Origin: Plutella xylostella
Taxonomy: Eukaryota; Arthropoda; Insecta; Lepidoptera; Plutellidae
Direction: 5' to 3'
Length of the DNA: 64,000 nucleotides
Assembly (NCBI RefSeq): GCF_932276165.1
Contig: NC_064009.1
Location: 4,154,001 to 4,218,000 of the forward strand
Shown: positions 34,208 through 47,714 of the stretch, one piece after another
Numbering within the stretch: position 1 is the first letter of the stretch
Layout: every line of letters starts with the position of its first letter
Notes under the pieces: generated by a model
What the model saw: the letters and a program-made list of their open reading frames with translations, nothing else
What the model was told of the DNA's origin: nothing
The model's database searches: none
Made by a program: the position numbers and the translations under genes

Positions 34208-34894
34208 ATGGCGACGAGGATGGGATAAAATTTACGCACCACGGGTGAAAGGTGAATAAGTTTATTTGGCGGGGGGCGAAATTATTAATAAAGTATGTGG
34301 GCAAGTCTCAAATGGCAAGCGGAGCAGTGGGCGAGAGATGCGAGTCGAGAGGCTCGCGGTTCGCTGCAACTTCGAGGACGGCAGGGGCAGGCGCGGCGGG
34401 ACCGAGCGACAGGCACGAGACCGGCGCGCGATCAGCTACCGGCGAAGATACCCGAAGAGCAATCGGCCAACATACTTTCCCTAGACTTCGGATGTGGATC
34501 AGCAGGCGGCGGCGAGTGCGACAGGCGCGCCATGCCGCTGAATCACTAAGAAGGAAAGTTCCGCAGTCATCAACAGCAGGCGGTATGCAGCAGAGGCCGA
34601 GGCCCTCGATGTGCGTGGAGGGAGCAGGCGGTGTGCCGCGTGGCGGTGCACGACTCAGCTGCAGCCGCGGTGGATGCGCCCGGCGGATAACTGGCCGCGA
34701 TAAGGCGACTGAACGTCCACGACTGTTCGCGACTTTAGGGTTGGGACTTTGGGGAGATGTGTCATAACGATGAGACATGATAAGTGGCTAGTTATTTTAT
34801 TAGGTGCATGTTTTTCTATACAGTATTTTCTATGATATTTTTGTATACAAGTTTTTTAGGTTATATTTTATTTTTACAATTAAAGTTGGAGGAA

Positions 34895-35025
34895 TGATGT
34901 GTTTATGGTCATCCTCTATGTAGTCTATGGTCACCTCTTGTCTCATTACTAATAAAATGGCGGCAAACAAACAAATACATATTTCTATTATTTATTATTA
35001 TCTAAGCTAACCCGCAAATACTTCA
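34895..35025 (+). repeat. 3' LTR of the TRIM
   Basis: The same length as the 5' LTR, with about 6 substitutions over 131 bp, so the insertion is not recent. It is preceded by the purine tract GGAGGAA. Confidence 0.92.
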
Positions 35026-35030
35026 AAAAT

Positions 35031-38000
35031 TCAATATCATCGGGACAGAAAAGCTATTGTATCTCTAGGTAGGTAACTATAACAGCTACATAGGTACTCG
35101 AGCTATACGAGCAGATTTTATCAGAAGAAAACGTTTCCCAATATTTTATGCGCCAGCACGCCCTTACCTGCTATTTCAGGAAATTTCAGTATTTACACAA
35201 CAAGACATGCAGCATTGGAGCGGAATACCAAATAAACACCGGGGGCTGTACGTGATAGACGTGTAGTGTAAATTAATGTTGAATTATTGAACAGACTGAA
35301 TAATATTCGGTGGCGGTATAGTTATTGCAGTTCGTTGAGACGACCTTAGAGACCGAGACCTTATATCTAGGTGTTAGGGGATGATTTAGCTTGCCTAGCA
35401 CCGCCAGACGCCTGGATTATGCATTGCAATGTGCTGGAGCCACTTGGGCACACGCTGCAGCTAGTGCCCAAACTTTTAGTGCTTATAAAATGTAATTATG
35501 AATGCATTGCATAATATGATAATGTAGTGAGCTTGTTACGTGCGGTGAGACCTTTGGGGCTGTGATGTGGGACAGTCGTAACAAGGTAGTGTAGCCTCAA
35601 GCGAGATAAGTATACTTAATGTTATTTGACAAAGCCTTATGTATCATTTATTTAATCGAATAATAATATTGATCTTGAAATTGGTAGTCATGAATCTTAC
35701 AAATAGTACATACACAACTCAATATTATTATTCCCTACCTACAATTCACCTCTTCCCTACAAAAAGACCGGTCCGGCTGAAGAAAGGATAGTTCTAATCA
35801 CTTGTTCTTGCTCAAGAAAAAGTTCTTCGGAAAACAAAACCCAAGTTGGTGTTCACAATAGGTAAAGTTTGGGAAGCGCCGTCGTGTCCTCCTATAGACG
35901 GGTTTAATGCCTCTCCAGGGGCACAGACTGCGATAGGGCGCCTAAATATTTTATTTTGCCGAAGAATAATGCGTATTTTCGCCCCTCAATTCGAGATTAT
36001 GTATTTAACTTGCCATTAAAACATAAATTTCCATTAATACCGTAATGAAAAGTTAATGTGAAAGGCATTAAAGTTTGTTGATTTGCAAGTTAATTAGTTG
36101 ACTCTGCAGAGTTCTATAATATGAGGAGAGCCTTCTTCACATTTTGATCAGCTCTTAGAGTACTTTACACATACGATACAAATTAATACTTAAATATCCA
36201 CGCTGGGCAGAAACTAGGACTTTTTTCGTTGTTTTTAACGGTCCAAGCTTTTTTGAAATCAACAGCACTTAACATAGAAAACTGAAGAAAAAGTTTCCTT
36301 TATACTTATATCGAGAAAACTTTCGTAAAAGGCTCCGGGCTGAGATTTAAGACGGCCTAAATTAGATTGAACAAACCCTTTCTGTTTGTCTTGTATTTGA
36401 GCTAAGCTCAGTCGCTCGGAAATAAATTCTAAGAAAATGTTTTCCTTTTCCCATCCTCCTTATTGGATTCACCCATTCTGAAATTACCAAGACTAAGACA
36501 TTTTCATTTGCTGCTTTGCTTGGGTAAATGCGAGAATAACGCAATCGAAGTAAAATATGGCGGTAATCATGACAGACATAACATTTTAATTAAACAGAGA
36601 CCAAATACGCTCAACCATGCATCTTTATCATATCGATCCATATCCGTTTCTGTTCTACACACAAATGAATAAAGAGACATCGTATCGATCAAACTTATAT
36701 TGCCGCACTTTTTCGGTCGAAAGTTAAAAACGTTTCATTAGCCTTATCTTATCAGAAAAAGGAACAATCATTGAAAAAGCGCGCTAATAAGGAGGACTTC
36801 ACAAGGCAGTCACAAAAAAACTTTGGGCAATCCCGTAATTTAGGGCCGTCCCGAATCTGTCCGCCACCCCTGGAGGCGGATAAAAGTCTTTGCCACCCTC
36901 GTATTTCGGATTTTTTTATACACATCCTAGGTATAACTGTGTGTACAATACAATCGTACCGAGACTTTGAAGTTCACTTTCATTCATTACTGAGTGCAAT
37001 CGGCAACCAATCAGAATGAAATCTTACATTTGTTTTCATTTCAGCACACCTAAATCCAAATTATCATAAGAATATTTTTAACTACATAACTACCTCATAT
37101 GTGTGACTTTGGAACGAAATACTAATTTTATATGACAAGTGAAATTAGATTAGTCCAATGATAAAGGTAGGTAATCTTTATTTCTATCAAAAGGTTTGTG
37201 ATATGCACGCATTAATTACACAGGATTCTATGATATTTGTGTGGCATTTTGCTTAGTAGAAACACGACCCTCCCCCCGTCACTCAGTCCTCACATCCATC
37301 AAGAGGGAACTTGGTTAAGCGCATGTAGAAAATTGCTTTCTTCCTTTGTTTCTCATAAGGCCATACGGCTAATGGGGTTCTTTGCAATCACCCGAGAAGG
37401 TGCGGGGTAAATAAAAGATTCTAAGCCCAATTACATTTGTTGCTACCTCACTGTACTTAATGCCTCTATTCTGTGTACAATTATGTCAGTGCTATTATAG
37501 GGCAAGATCTAGCGGTTTTCTAATGTTTTTCCTTGTACAGGAAGCAAAGCTTACTATAGCGATAACAAATAAAGGAATAGTAGTAAAAGGAGTTAAGAGA
37601 GCTATTTCATCTGAGAAATGTCTTTATTACTTACTCTGATTACTCCATGGTAAATTTTAGAAATATAGTAAACTGCTTAGGCACAGGATGTAATCACGTT
37701 TTATATTAAAATTATAAGCTCTAGGTATATTGAAATAGTTTATGTCCCGCGCATAGATGATTATAACTTGAGAGCTTACTATGTATTAGCTGTAAGGACT
37801 AGATACCTACAAATTAAGTTTACGTTATTCGTCGTTATAAAAGTCAATCAGGGTGGTGTTTATTTATCCCTTAGATACGTAGGAAGTAGCAGCATTATTG
37901 CACCCATTTTTAAACTTATACATATATGCCAATCATCAAATCAACGTGATATTTTCAACCCATCCATAGACGTTCAATATAAGAGCAGTTGTATTAATAA

Positions 38001-41000
38001 TACTCATTCAATCAAACATACTATAAACACAATCATCCGTTACACCGGAGAAGTTAAATCGAACCTTTAACAAGTAGGTTGTATAGCCCAGGAAGCCGCA
38101 CCGAAGATCCGAGATGGAGATAACGAGCAAGATAGATAGATAGGAAGACATCTCACGGACAAGAGAGTAAACATCGTGCATTGATTGATGTATAGCTTCT
38201 GTGTGCCACTTGAATTGCGCAAGGTATTCACTGAGGGTATTCATTATAGTTTGGGTGCACGAGGGTCAGTTACACGAAGTCATGCTATGGAACAATGCAA
38301 CAAGTATTTTGGCCTATGGTAGGATATGAAGGTGTTTAGGGAAAACATGCTATCGGTGGTTTTTATGCTGTGTAGGATTTAATTATACACAATACTTAGA
38401 TCATCCTACGGTTGTGAAAGTTCCTTGGAATGAATCAGACTGCAATAAGTCTCGTGGACAAAGATAGCTTCACTGCCTTCTGTAGGTAGCTACACTACTT
38501 GGAAATTCAAGGATTACGAAGCCAAGATATGACATCGCCTATTGAAGATACAAACGTCAACATAATAGAAAAACATGAGGTTTGAAATGTATCAATTGAA
38601 GGATTGATACTATATCGTATGTCGTTAATATTACGGTAGATAAGTATCTTAACTTTTGTGTTTCTCACACGGCCAAAATAAATTGTCTACAGACACGACG
38701 ACGCAATGCGTGATCAATCATAAGGAATTATATCACCCTATTTCGGCTGTTAGATCCGATCGATTGATCAGGTTTACTACACCATCTTAACTGGGCAACC
38801 TGTATATCCATTAATCTATTTCAAAACAGAGATTATTAGCTTGAGAACTATACTTATCAATATTTTGACTATGAGACAGATTAGGTAACATTTATTCAAT
38901 TGAAATTTTAGTTACGATGACGACAAGATTAGTACTCAATCGTCTTTACGCACATAAGTTCACGATACGCATAGCGCATAGGCCACACTAATATCAAAAT
39001 GTCATAATTCTCTACCTCTGTAGGTAGCGTTTACTCGCATAATATTGCATTATTATGCGCGATGCAAGCCGAAGATATTAGGGAAATTCTGTGCTCAATA
39101 TCTGGTTCCTGACAAAGCCCCCTGAGCCTGTCTCATCGATATTGCCGTCAGCTACCAACATGTTCATGACATGGCGCCCTCTTAGCGCCATTATTACCAT
39201 AATATATACATTATAACATAACTTGCCTCCTTACCCGGTACTAGGTAATGCTAGAGTCTCCCATGCCGGAAGCTATTACTTACAAATAACTACCTGTTGA
39301 AATTACTACAACATTTCTTCGGAGAAGGAATAGCAAAACACAGAATAAATAATGTAACAGCCGAAATCCCAGCCGTGTCGAACTTAATTATGCGTTTAAT
39401 CGACATGGAAATGAAGCTTACCGCGTAGTACGTACATTTTAGCGGTCGGGGCTTACATTTCACGGATGATCCCCAAAACCGACACCGGATTGACGTGACA
39501 GCCACTCTAATGCACCGATGCCCGGATATTAGAGGGAGTCTGCGTCCATCGTTTTCAGTTTAGCACGCAGATCAACGTACGACTACAGCCACATCTACAA
39601 TGTACGGCTGCGGTATTATTGATCCTCGCAAGAAGGCGGAATTAAAATTCGCAAGCTAATCGACTCTTTCGGGTGTAAATAAAGCTTAAAATCACTTAGC
39701 CCGCCTCTTGAGATCCCCCTTTTTTAAAGCGGTTACGAGATGAATCCGCGAGGGGCGCGTCTGTGCCTTGAGTGATCCCGAGCACCCTCTGCTCCCCTGA
39801 TTGCTTGTCGTACTCCAAATTATATTCCATGCAGATACCCATAAAAAGCTACTCCATAAATATCGTTGTTTGCCCCGAATCCTGCAAGATTATTATATGA
39901 GCTATAAAAACCGGACTTCATATAACAGTGGTTAAGACCTCCCAATACGACGTCTTGGGTAATAATGACGATAATAGACTCATTAATTGGTAGTAAGTTT
40001 CGATTAACTACGACTAAATAGCCAGTCACGATCGTACCATAATCGATAAGGACTAGGTAACCAGATGTGCAATTGTCTCTAGTCATTGATAAATGTTAGA
40101 AACCGGCATCCACATTTTTTTAACAAAGACTTAAAAGCTTCGTGCACCGGTCTATTGATCGAATAAAACACCAGAATAATAATAGAGGGCCCTCGCACAG
40201 TTTGCTAATAGAGTGAAATAACGTAATAAAAGCGAATATTATAGCTGTGACTTTCCCTCAGCCCTTGCACGACTCGGCTAGGGACGTGCATGAATCAGAG
40301 CAAACATTTTCCGGGACATTCAGTTTTATTTTATGAGGGATAAGAGCTGGTAATATTGCACAGTCACTTCTGGTTTCCCGGTGAGGGATGGGGGTGATGT
40401 GGGCGTATAATCGGTCAGTGGTCAGTCCGGGCACGTCCCGCCCGGGATTGATGACAGATTGCGCTGAGTGAGTGACGAAGTAAAACGTCTTCGGGTCAGG
40501 AACGACGAAAAGTGAAACCGTGTCACCTTATGAAACCGAGGCACGTAGAGAACCGGAAATAAAGCTAAAAAACCGGAAAACATTGAAAGTACCTAATAGT
40601 TTAGGGTTGGAAATTGGCACCATATGGCGAAAATTTGGAACTACCTAACCGACAACCGCAAGTTCGGCAAGTTTTAATACTTCAGCGGAAAGTCATTGCA
40701 CGCATTTGCATTGCAAATCGAGTCAAGTGCAAACTAAATGAATAAGTAAATAAAAAGTGGGCGTTTGTCATAAATCGATATCGCTGGAATTTATCAAACC
40801 AGCAATAAGGTAAAACTTTCGGTTATGCTGACTGTCGCACGACCTTCAACAACAGCTGTTTTTAATTCATTTTTGTATACATAAACTATCGTAAATGAAT
40901 TATGAAGTCCAGCTAAAATCTAGTTAGGGGGGACACAAATATCCCAACCCGCTCAATTTCCCGGCTGTCACCACAACAGTAGCAGACATAATCAGATTGT

Positions 41001-41125
41001 TCTGGAACGTAGTTAGTGCTGAAAGCTCAGCCCGCTATGTGGGTCATCCGTGTCAGGGGGGTCACTGTATATGACGAAAAACGAAGTTACGGGCCACTGC
41101 TGCGCGAGCCCTGACTCTATCATTA
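35031..41125. other. Long stretch without supported genes
   Basis: No exon, RNA gene or complete mobile element could be supported. Open frames are short and lack domains. Several tracts are relatively GC-balanced (39500-40600) but show no coding signature that I can recognise. Confidence 0.5.
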
Positions 41126-41440
41126 TTATTTATTTAAACACTTTATTGTATACACAAACTACATAGATAAAGTAAAAGTTAAAAGTACAAGAAAAAACAA
41201 AGCGCCTAAACGCGTAATTTCTTCCAGTCAACCTTTATGGTGTGGAAATAAAGTAAGCCTATAACTCTAATAAAACTACTGTATACACAAAACAAACAAA
41301 GTGTAACCTAATTAAAATTTAAATAAACATATCCAACTAACCTAACATGTTGTCCTAAACTTATAAAATATAAATAACTATTATGTAACTACATAAATTA
41401 ACCATCATATTTTACATTAATAAATACATTGCACGACATC
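41126..41440 (-). repeat. Probable 3' tail of a degraded non-LTR retrotransposon
   Basis: On the minus strand the end reads AATAAAGTGTTTAAATAAAT next to a TAATAATG run, and the rest is AT-rich with no coding frame. This is the style of retrotransposon 3' UTR ends, but the family is not identified. Confidence 0.4.
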
Positions 41441-41914
41441 TCGTTCGTTAGTTTTCCGTCGGTATAGAGTAACCCTCGAGTAACTGGATCACATGCTGAA
41501 TCAGACGTGCTTCAGTGGTGCTATCGGTCAGAGACGGTGCTTGTGACAAGGAGTAAGTAGCCTCTCAGTTAGCGCAGTGCTGTGGAAAATCAAAGAATCT
41601 GTGTGTATAGGCTGCAGGGTGATTAAAATAGATGAGGCAGCAAAGGTATGGTACTAAGTATCACCATATAGCTAAAGGGAACTGTCATAAGGTAGGTAGG
41701 TTACTATATACATATACTCTAATTTTTAATTCCGCGGAATTCTGACATTTCATTAGTGATACCACTAAAAAAGCTCTTCACCGAAAAAAGGTAAAATTTG
41801 GATCCATTTAAGGGTAATATTTTTTTAAATGTTTTCATAGAAAAACATAAATCTAAATATTTACTTGCTCAATAGTGAAGTAGGTAATACAAAAATAACA
41901 AATATTTCAATACT

Positions 41915-42155
41915 AGCTGTTGCCACGAGCTTCGCTTCAACTTAATTAGTTTTCCCGTGGGAATTCCGCGATAAAAAGGCTACTTTTTAGCGCGGAATTC
42001 CCTGGATTAACACATAAGCTATTATGTGTCAGCTAACTCCATTCCAAATTTCATTAAAATCGGTTCAGTTGTTTTGACGTGAAGAAGTAACAAAGGTACA
42101 CACATACATACATACACACATACTCACAAACTTTCGCATTTATAATATTAAGTAA
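41915..42155 (+). repeat. Dispersed non-coding repeat (CTAGCTGTTGCC ... family)
   Basis: Begins CTAGCTGTTGCCACGAGCTT, continues with the phrase CAAATTTCATTAAAATCGGT and GTAACAAAGGTACACACATA, and ends with TTATAATATTAAGTA. This word order is common in lepidopteran genomes as a degraded retroelement or MITE end. It contains an ACATAC microsatellite near 42100. Confidence 0.55.
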
Positions 42156-42486
42156 AATCACGACTCACGACCATTGTATCGAATTAATTTTAATTACTTT
42201 ATTTTATTCTTTAGCATGGCATCACTTGCTACTAAATTCAGGGATAACAAACCTTTTTAATCAATTTCAAATAAAAGATTCTCAATTCGGTAAGTACATA
42301 ATATGTTCGGTATATAGGCACCTATGTAAGATTATTGGAACTGCACCATATTAACATATGACAATCCATTAAGCCTAATAAACAAATATGTTTTTTTTTA
42401 TTGTATAAGTATGTTTATATGTTTGTTGGTATGTATGTTTGTCCACGAATATCTCGGAAACGATTGATCCGATTGTTACTATTCTT

Positions 42487-42713
42487 TTTTAGAGTTCCGT
42501 ACCTGAAAAGGAAAAAAGGAACCCTTATTGTTGTCCGTCTGTCTGTCTCCACCCTTTTTCTCAGAAACGGTTAAAGATATCAAGGTTCAAGATCAAGCTA
42601 ATATTTCATATAGATGTACATAATGATGAAATTAAAAGGAAAAATATCTCAGGTAAGTAGTCTTGTACGGAACCCTCAGTGCGCGAGTCCAACTGGCACT
42701 TGGCCGGTTTCTT
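42487..42713 (+). repeat. Dispersed GGTTCCGTA repeat, internally deleted copy
   Basis: Starts TTTTTTAGAGTTCCGTACC, has GTCCGTCTGTCTGTC, and ends GTACGGAACCCTCAGTGCGC ... GCACTTGGCCGGTTTCTT. Most of the centre present in the 12319 copy is missing. Confidence 0.75.
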
Positions 42714-42761
42714 ATCGTTGACCTTTCGTGTTGTGATAGTTTGTTGATTTTTATAAACGTT

Positions 42762-42989
42762 ATGGAGCCACAACCTGGCCCTTCCCAGGAAGCGGCCCCA
42801 TGTGATAGAGCACAAGAGTCAGACTTTCTCTCTCCCAGAAAGAAGCGTCTTCGTGGTTCTTTTGCGCCTAACGTAAAGACCATCATTCTAAATATTTAAA
42901 AATATAATATAGAAAATTGTCCGGATACAACTGATGTTCAGACTCGTATTGAAAAAAGTACCCAGCCAAAAAAGGTTTGTGATCTCTGA
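42762..42989 (+). pseudogene. N-terminal fragment of a transposase-like gene
   Basis: From the ATG at 42762 the frame has a Pro-rich head (EPQPGPSQEAAP), then RKKRLRGSFAPNVKTIILNI. An in-frame stop follows, then NIENCPDTTDVQTRIEKSTQ, a second piece that fits the same protein. The pattern resembles the N-terminal, HTH-bearing part of Tc1/mariner-like transposases common in insects. Nothing of a catalytic domain follows. The family assignment is tentative. Confidence 0.45.
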
Positions 42990-43275
42990 CATGTCAAAAA
43001 TGGATAAGTGTCAGAATTCCGTGAGATTAAAGATTAGAGATTAGATAACAATATTTTTTGCGATAATTTTGGATGATATTCAGGGGTTTTAAAAAAAATA
43101 ATACTGTGACCTCATTTCCATAATGAGCCATTTACACTAAAAGTTATTTGATGCCAAACGATCGCCTATCTTATCAGTCAAACTTTAGGTTTGTTAGTAA
43201 GTAATACTAATACTTAAAACAGTAGGTTCGGAAACTGAAAATTATATTCGAATTTTAATTTATATTAGATCAAAG

Positions 43276-44080
43276 GTCTAGACCAACGGTCGGCAACAGG
43301 CGGACCGCGGTCCGTTTGCGGACCGCGAAAGGTTGAACCTCGGACCGCCAAATATTGTAATGTAGGCATGTCAAGTATAAATAAATACGTAATATTTTGA
43401 ACCAATCTAACTTAGCATCTACCTAATCTGATTAATCTGTTTTACAACATTGATATCGATCAAAAACATTGCGCTGTCGCGCCGCCCGCGCCGTCGAGTC
43501 GCCGCGCGCGCTCTGTTCATAGGTACTTATAGCTTCTCCGACAACCATAATAATTATAATAAGGAGAACTCTGAAGAAGACAGTGCAGTGTTTATAAAAT
43601 TTTTGGCCGATCTTAGCAACGAATACGTCACAAGGTTCCAAGACTTTGTAGAGATGGGCAAGCTATCTCTGTTTCTTAAGTCACCCTTTGAAGTTGATGC
43701 AGCCGCCGAATGTATAGATGTGGCTGCCAACCAAAAGTCCTTGCTGCCAAGTTATTTCCAAAGGCGTCACATGAAATGGAAATAATCAATCCGCAAACAT
43801 CTTTTTCAAAATTTTTCGAAAGAACTAATATCGTTTGAGATTTTTAACAGACACTCACTTAGAAGACACTCTTCGAATTAGTTCGAATTAGCTGTTCTTC
43901 ACGAGAACCAAACTATAAAAACATGGCTCAAGACCGCTAATGCAATTTTTCTCACTAATTTTAGTAATAAATAGCTGTACTTACTTAGTTATTATCAGTT
44001 TTTTTTTTCTGGACCTTTTAAAATTTTGCGAACTATATCCGGACTCTACCTAAAACTACTTGCCGACCCCTGGTCTAGAC
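43276..44080 (+). mobile_element. hAT-like deletion derivative (789 bp)
   Basis: The 8-bp palindromic target duplication GTCTAGAC (43276-43283, 44073-44080) flanks terminal inverted repeats CAACGGTCGGCAAC and, on the other end reversed, CAGGGGTCGGCAAG. The interior includes a transposase remnant at about 43560-43785. GC-rich GGACCGCGGTCCG and GCGGACCGC motifs lie just inside the left end. Confidence 0.92.
43560..43785 (+). pseudogene. hAT transposase fragment
   Basis: An open frame ending at 43785 reads FIKFLADLSNEYVTRFQDFV and FLKSPFEVDAAAECIDVAAN. It resembles the C-terminal part of hAT transposases related to the ZBED/GTF2IRD2-like group (the pattern of pairing F..L..EY..RF.DF with NPF..D). 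The zinc-finger and catalytic regions are missing. Confidence 0.65.
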
Positions 44081-47000
44081 TGTTTATACTGTATATCTAT
44101 CTAGTAGACTGGAATATCTAGATCTAGTGGTCATATAATTTATAACTAAATTAAAGGAATCTAAACCTCAGCTAACGCATACTAGTTTTGCCTCTATAAT
44201 ATTAATAAACCATAAAATTTAAATAGTCAGATAGATTTAAACAGCAAACCAGATTTCACGAGCAATTAGTCTGAAGATAAAATGTATCCGTTGAAGTTTA
44301 GACCTCGTAAATACTTTTTGTTCGGATTAGTGGTAAATAACACTTAATTGTTGCAATATAATTGTAACGAATCAACTGGAAAACAATATTTATTGGTCTC
44401 GTAGTTTAAAAAATGAATAAAAATGGTATAGAAACTACGGGTATGATGTTAACACTTTCCAATCAATCCTACTAAAACTTTGTAAGTACCTACTACATAA
44501 TTGGCTAATTGACGTATTATTATAATAGGTTTTATAGGGTCTTCTACTTTATTTAATTTTATTTTAAAGCAGTATCAAACAGGTTATCATGTGTCTCAGT
44601 ATTCCGCATGCATGAGGCCAAAATTTTCTAAGATACTCTGTCTAAATAACTTTACCTGAAAGAATCTCTTTTATGGGATATTGAAATTCCATTATTTCAG
44701 TAATGATTTACTCAGATACTGTATTCTTAACCTTATACCAAAAACTTTAATAAATTTGAAAAGGATAAACGTAGGTTGTGTTTTTGCTCAAAGTAAACTA
44801 AAAATCACTATAAGAATAAGAACAAGGTAATTTTTAACCTAGGGTACCTAGTATTCCGGTCCATATGCTAATTTCGCTATTAAAATGTTCTTGTTGTGAA
44901 CTTGAGATGCGAGTCTGACAACTTTAAACGAGGCGGACAGACCAATTGCTTTTATTTACATGTCTAATAGATTTATGGTGCCTGCAATATGTAGGTTTGT
45001 ACACAACATATTGCATTGTGTACCTTACAATTATGTGAAGAAAGATAAATCTAATTTTAATCCGAATAACCCTCCAAGTTTTCTGTCTCCTAATTAATGT
45101 ATTCTTGTCATATAGTTAAGTTTTCCTATAAAAATAAATATAATATAATAAAATAAAATATGAAGGTACCAATTTTAAATTTAGCGGCGTAAAAATCTTT
45201 GTTCGAGTTACGACGTAATGATCGATGAAATCTTGTTTTCCACTATATAAATTTTAGTTTTTACTTACAGAGTTTTTTAAATTTATATTTTTTGTTTTCA
45301 GAATCCTTTTGTTCGTCGATACCGCGGCTCTCAGTGGCTTTTAGTGATTAAAAGAATAGAAACCCGGGCATTCTCAGTCAGTCAGTGGTTGTAGTAATGG
45401 TAAAAGTTACTGATCTAGTAAATCTAGTATACCTGAGCACTTGAGCATACTCGAGTTGTTAACGCATTGTACTTACACGTAAGTAAACAAACTCGAGTAC
45501 ACCAGCTTATCATGATGACATCACAGCTATAAATCCATTGTCAACTAAAAATAGTGCTTGAATGAGACACTTGATATTCTATTGACGTTTTTAACGCGCT
45601 CTTCAATAGGGGCTATGAAAGCCGGGTTCGATAACTTGCTCACGTGCAGAATATCACAGGAATATGCGCTTAATTGTGCGGCTTTCACGGTTGAGTTTGA
45701 GTTAGGTTTGTTGGCGCCGATGGAGATAGCCGTGCCCCGGCGACCTTGCGCCGACGGCTCCTCGTCCTGACGAAGCCGTCTAGGTACTACAGATCCTTAG
45801 AAATAAGGTATGCTTAGCTTAGCTTTAATTAAGGATGCTTATATGTGAAAATAGTCAAAAAATTATATAAAGATAATATGAAGTCTAATACTGATATGCT
45901 CTAAATATATAGAACTAATGGCGAGTTTTATGTATTAAGCTAAATTTAATGTTGGGGCCACTGAGTATGACCAAACACCCTCAGTCGGCGTCACGTAGTA
46001 GCGAGCGTTGCTTACAAGAAATTAGTGTATTTTTAGCAATCATTCAAACTGTATGTCCTGTACGTATTAGAAAAGTTTGAGAATGCAAAGCTTTACAACG
46101 CAGCTTTAACTCTTTGTTGAGTGAAGCGGCGCCCGCGCCGGCGCCGACTGGTCCACATAAAATAAGTGTTGCACTTACATGCGTTTTATTGTTGCACTTA
46201 CTATAAAATTAGCAATGCAACCCGATCTACATAGTAATGCCACTTGCATTATTCAATGACATCTATATTCCTGAGGAATGAGCAACTATTGCTTGGATTC
46301 CAATGATAATGGTAAATGAGCTTAAGCACTTGGAGTTAATTGATATCGATAACATTGTAAATGTTCTGTAAATAGTGAAATGGCACGGCCGCCTTGTTTA
46401 AGGAGCAGAAGCATCATACACTATGTTTATCTACCAGACGATAAAGGGACATACACACTTTTTTTCCGATCGCTGGCGCCGATACTCGCGCGACACGCTC
46501 GCGGGACGAGGACACACAGATTACACATGAGATACAAATCCGCTCCGCAAACTTACCTTCGTAATCGATTTTGTGCGGCTTTCTCAACTGAATTGACATA
46601 CTAAATCCAGCCCTTTGACTTGAATATAAAGTGGCTTTTACCTCTTCTATAGATATACTAAGAGGATATGTTAAAGCCTCACCTGAGGCGTCGTCGCCAT
46701 CTAATCCCGAGACATGGCATTATTTACGTAAGCTCCTCGTGTATCGAACTTATTTGTAAACAAGTCAGGATGCGACCTTTTTATCTCGTTCAACTTATCT
46801 CACGGCTAGAAGCCAGTCGAGCACTTAATAAAATTAACCTTTATTTTTCAAGATGCTCCACCGATAAATGTAGTTAAAGGAAAAACGATAATGCTAAAAG
46901 AAAATAAGCGAGCTAAATTCTTACAAAAGCTCCATCCCTAGCGGGTAAAAATCTAAGCTTTCCGGAAAAAAGCTACTTAATAATTAACAACAAACAAATA

Positions 47001-47384
47001 ATGGTAATAAACTATTTCATAATGAAAGCGCTTTGTGAATCAAACATGTAAATGTACGTAGCTATAGGAAGGTGCTAGAGAGAGTCGCAGAGCATCCAAG
47101 ATTTATCGTTGAAACCCAGCCGCCGCCGCCGCCGCCGTCGCTGTAGGCTCTCCTTGGTGTGAAAACTTAATGTCTGAGAGAGCGGAAACTTGTTCCACTG
47201 TGCAGTGAGCGGCTTAGAAGGACTTAACTACCGAGAGCTTAGTGATGGAGATGTCACAGGTTACGTGCTGAGCTGGTGATAGATTCATTCAATTCTAAAA
47301 TTAATATAACTTATAAAGGCACGTTAAAAACTTCTTTAGGGTTAGTTGAGAGAAATATAAAAGTCATAAGGAATTTTAATAACT
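44081..47384. other. Stretch without supported genes
   Basis: No supported coding exon. A (GCC)n trinucleotide run occurs at about 47122-47137. A GC-rich patch at 46130-46150 and short open frames (45558-45770, 46380-46604) show no domain. Confidence 0.5.
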
Positions 47385-47714
47385 TATTATTTTATAATAT
47401 ATATAGCTGGATTACCACTCACTGACTCATTGACATGATTGTTCTCCCAGAAGGAGCCATTTTTTGATATGAAAATGTTTTAGGGAAATGTACAGGGTGC
47501 TCGGGTGAGTAGAGAAAAACCTCGACTTTTTGAAAAAAGTTGTAAAAAAAAAAAATTTTTTTTGCTCCTCTTTTTTGGTGACCATACATTTTTTCATATT
47601 TCGAGGGTGTATTTAGAATGTCTGACAGATTATAAAAAAAATATAAAAAAATAAAAAAACAAAATGGCGGCCGAGTTGCAGTCAAGTAAAGTTTAGGGCG
47701 TGTCAGACCCGACT

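Larger units (their letters stand above)
34072..35030 (+). mobile_element. TRIM: miniature LTR retrotransposon (949 bp)
   Basis: Two 131-bp direct LTRs, 34077-34207 and 34895-35025, both start TG and end CA (TGATGTG ... TACTTCA) and differ at about 6 positions. The 5-bp target duplication AAAAT flanks the element (34072-34076, 35026-35030). One base after the 5' LTR lies TGGCGACGAGGATGGGA (34209-34225), complementary to the 3' end of tRNA-Ser(GCU) as I recall it, a plausible primer-binding site. A purine-rich GTTGGAGGAA precedes the 3' LTR. The 687-bp interior is GC-rich with open frames (for example 34252-34767), but none resembles gag or pol. It is non-autonomous and must rely on another element's proteins. 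Confidence 0.92.

Noticed and set aside
34252..34767. Protein-coding gene of 171 codons
   Set aside because: It lies wholly inside the TRIM, is one of several overlapping GC-driven open frames, and has no recognisable domain.
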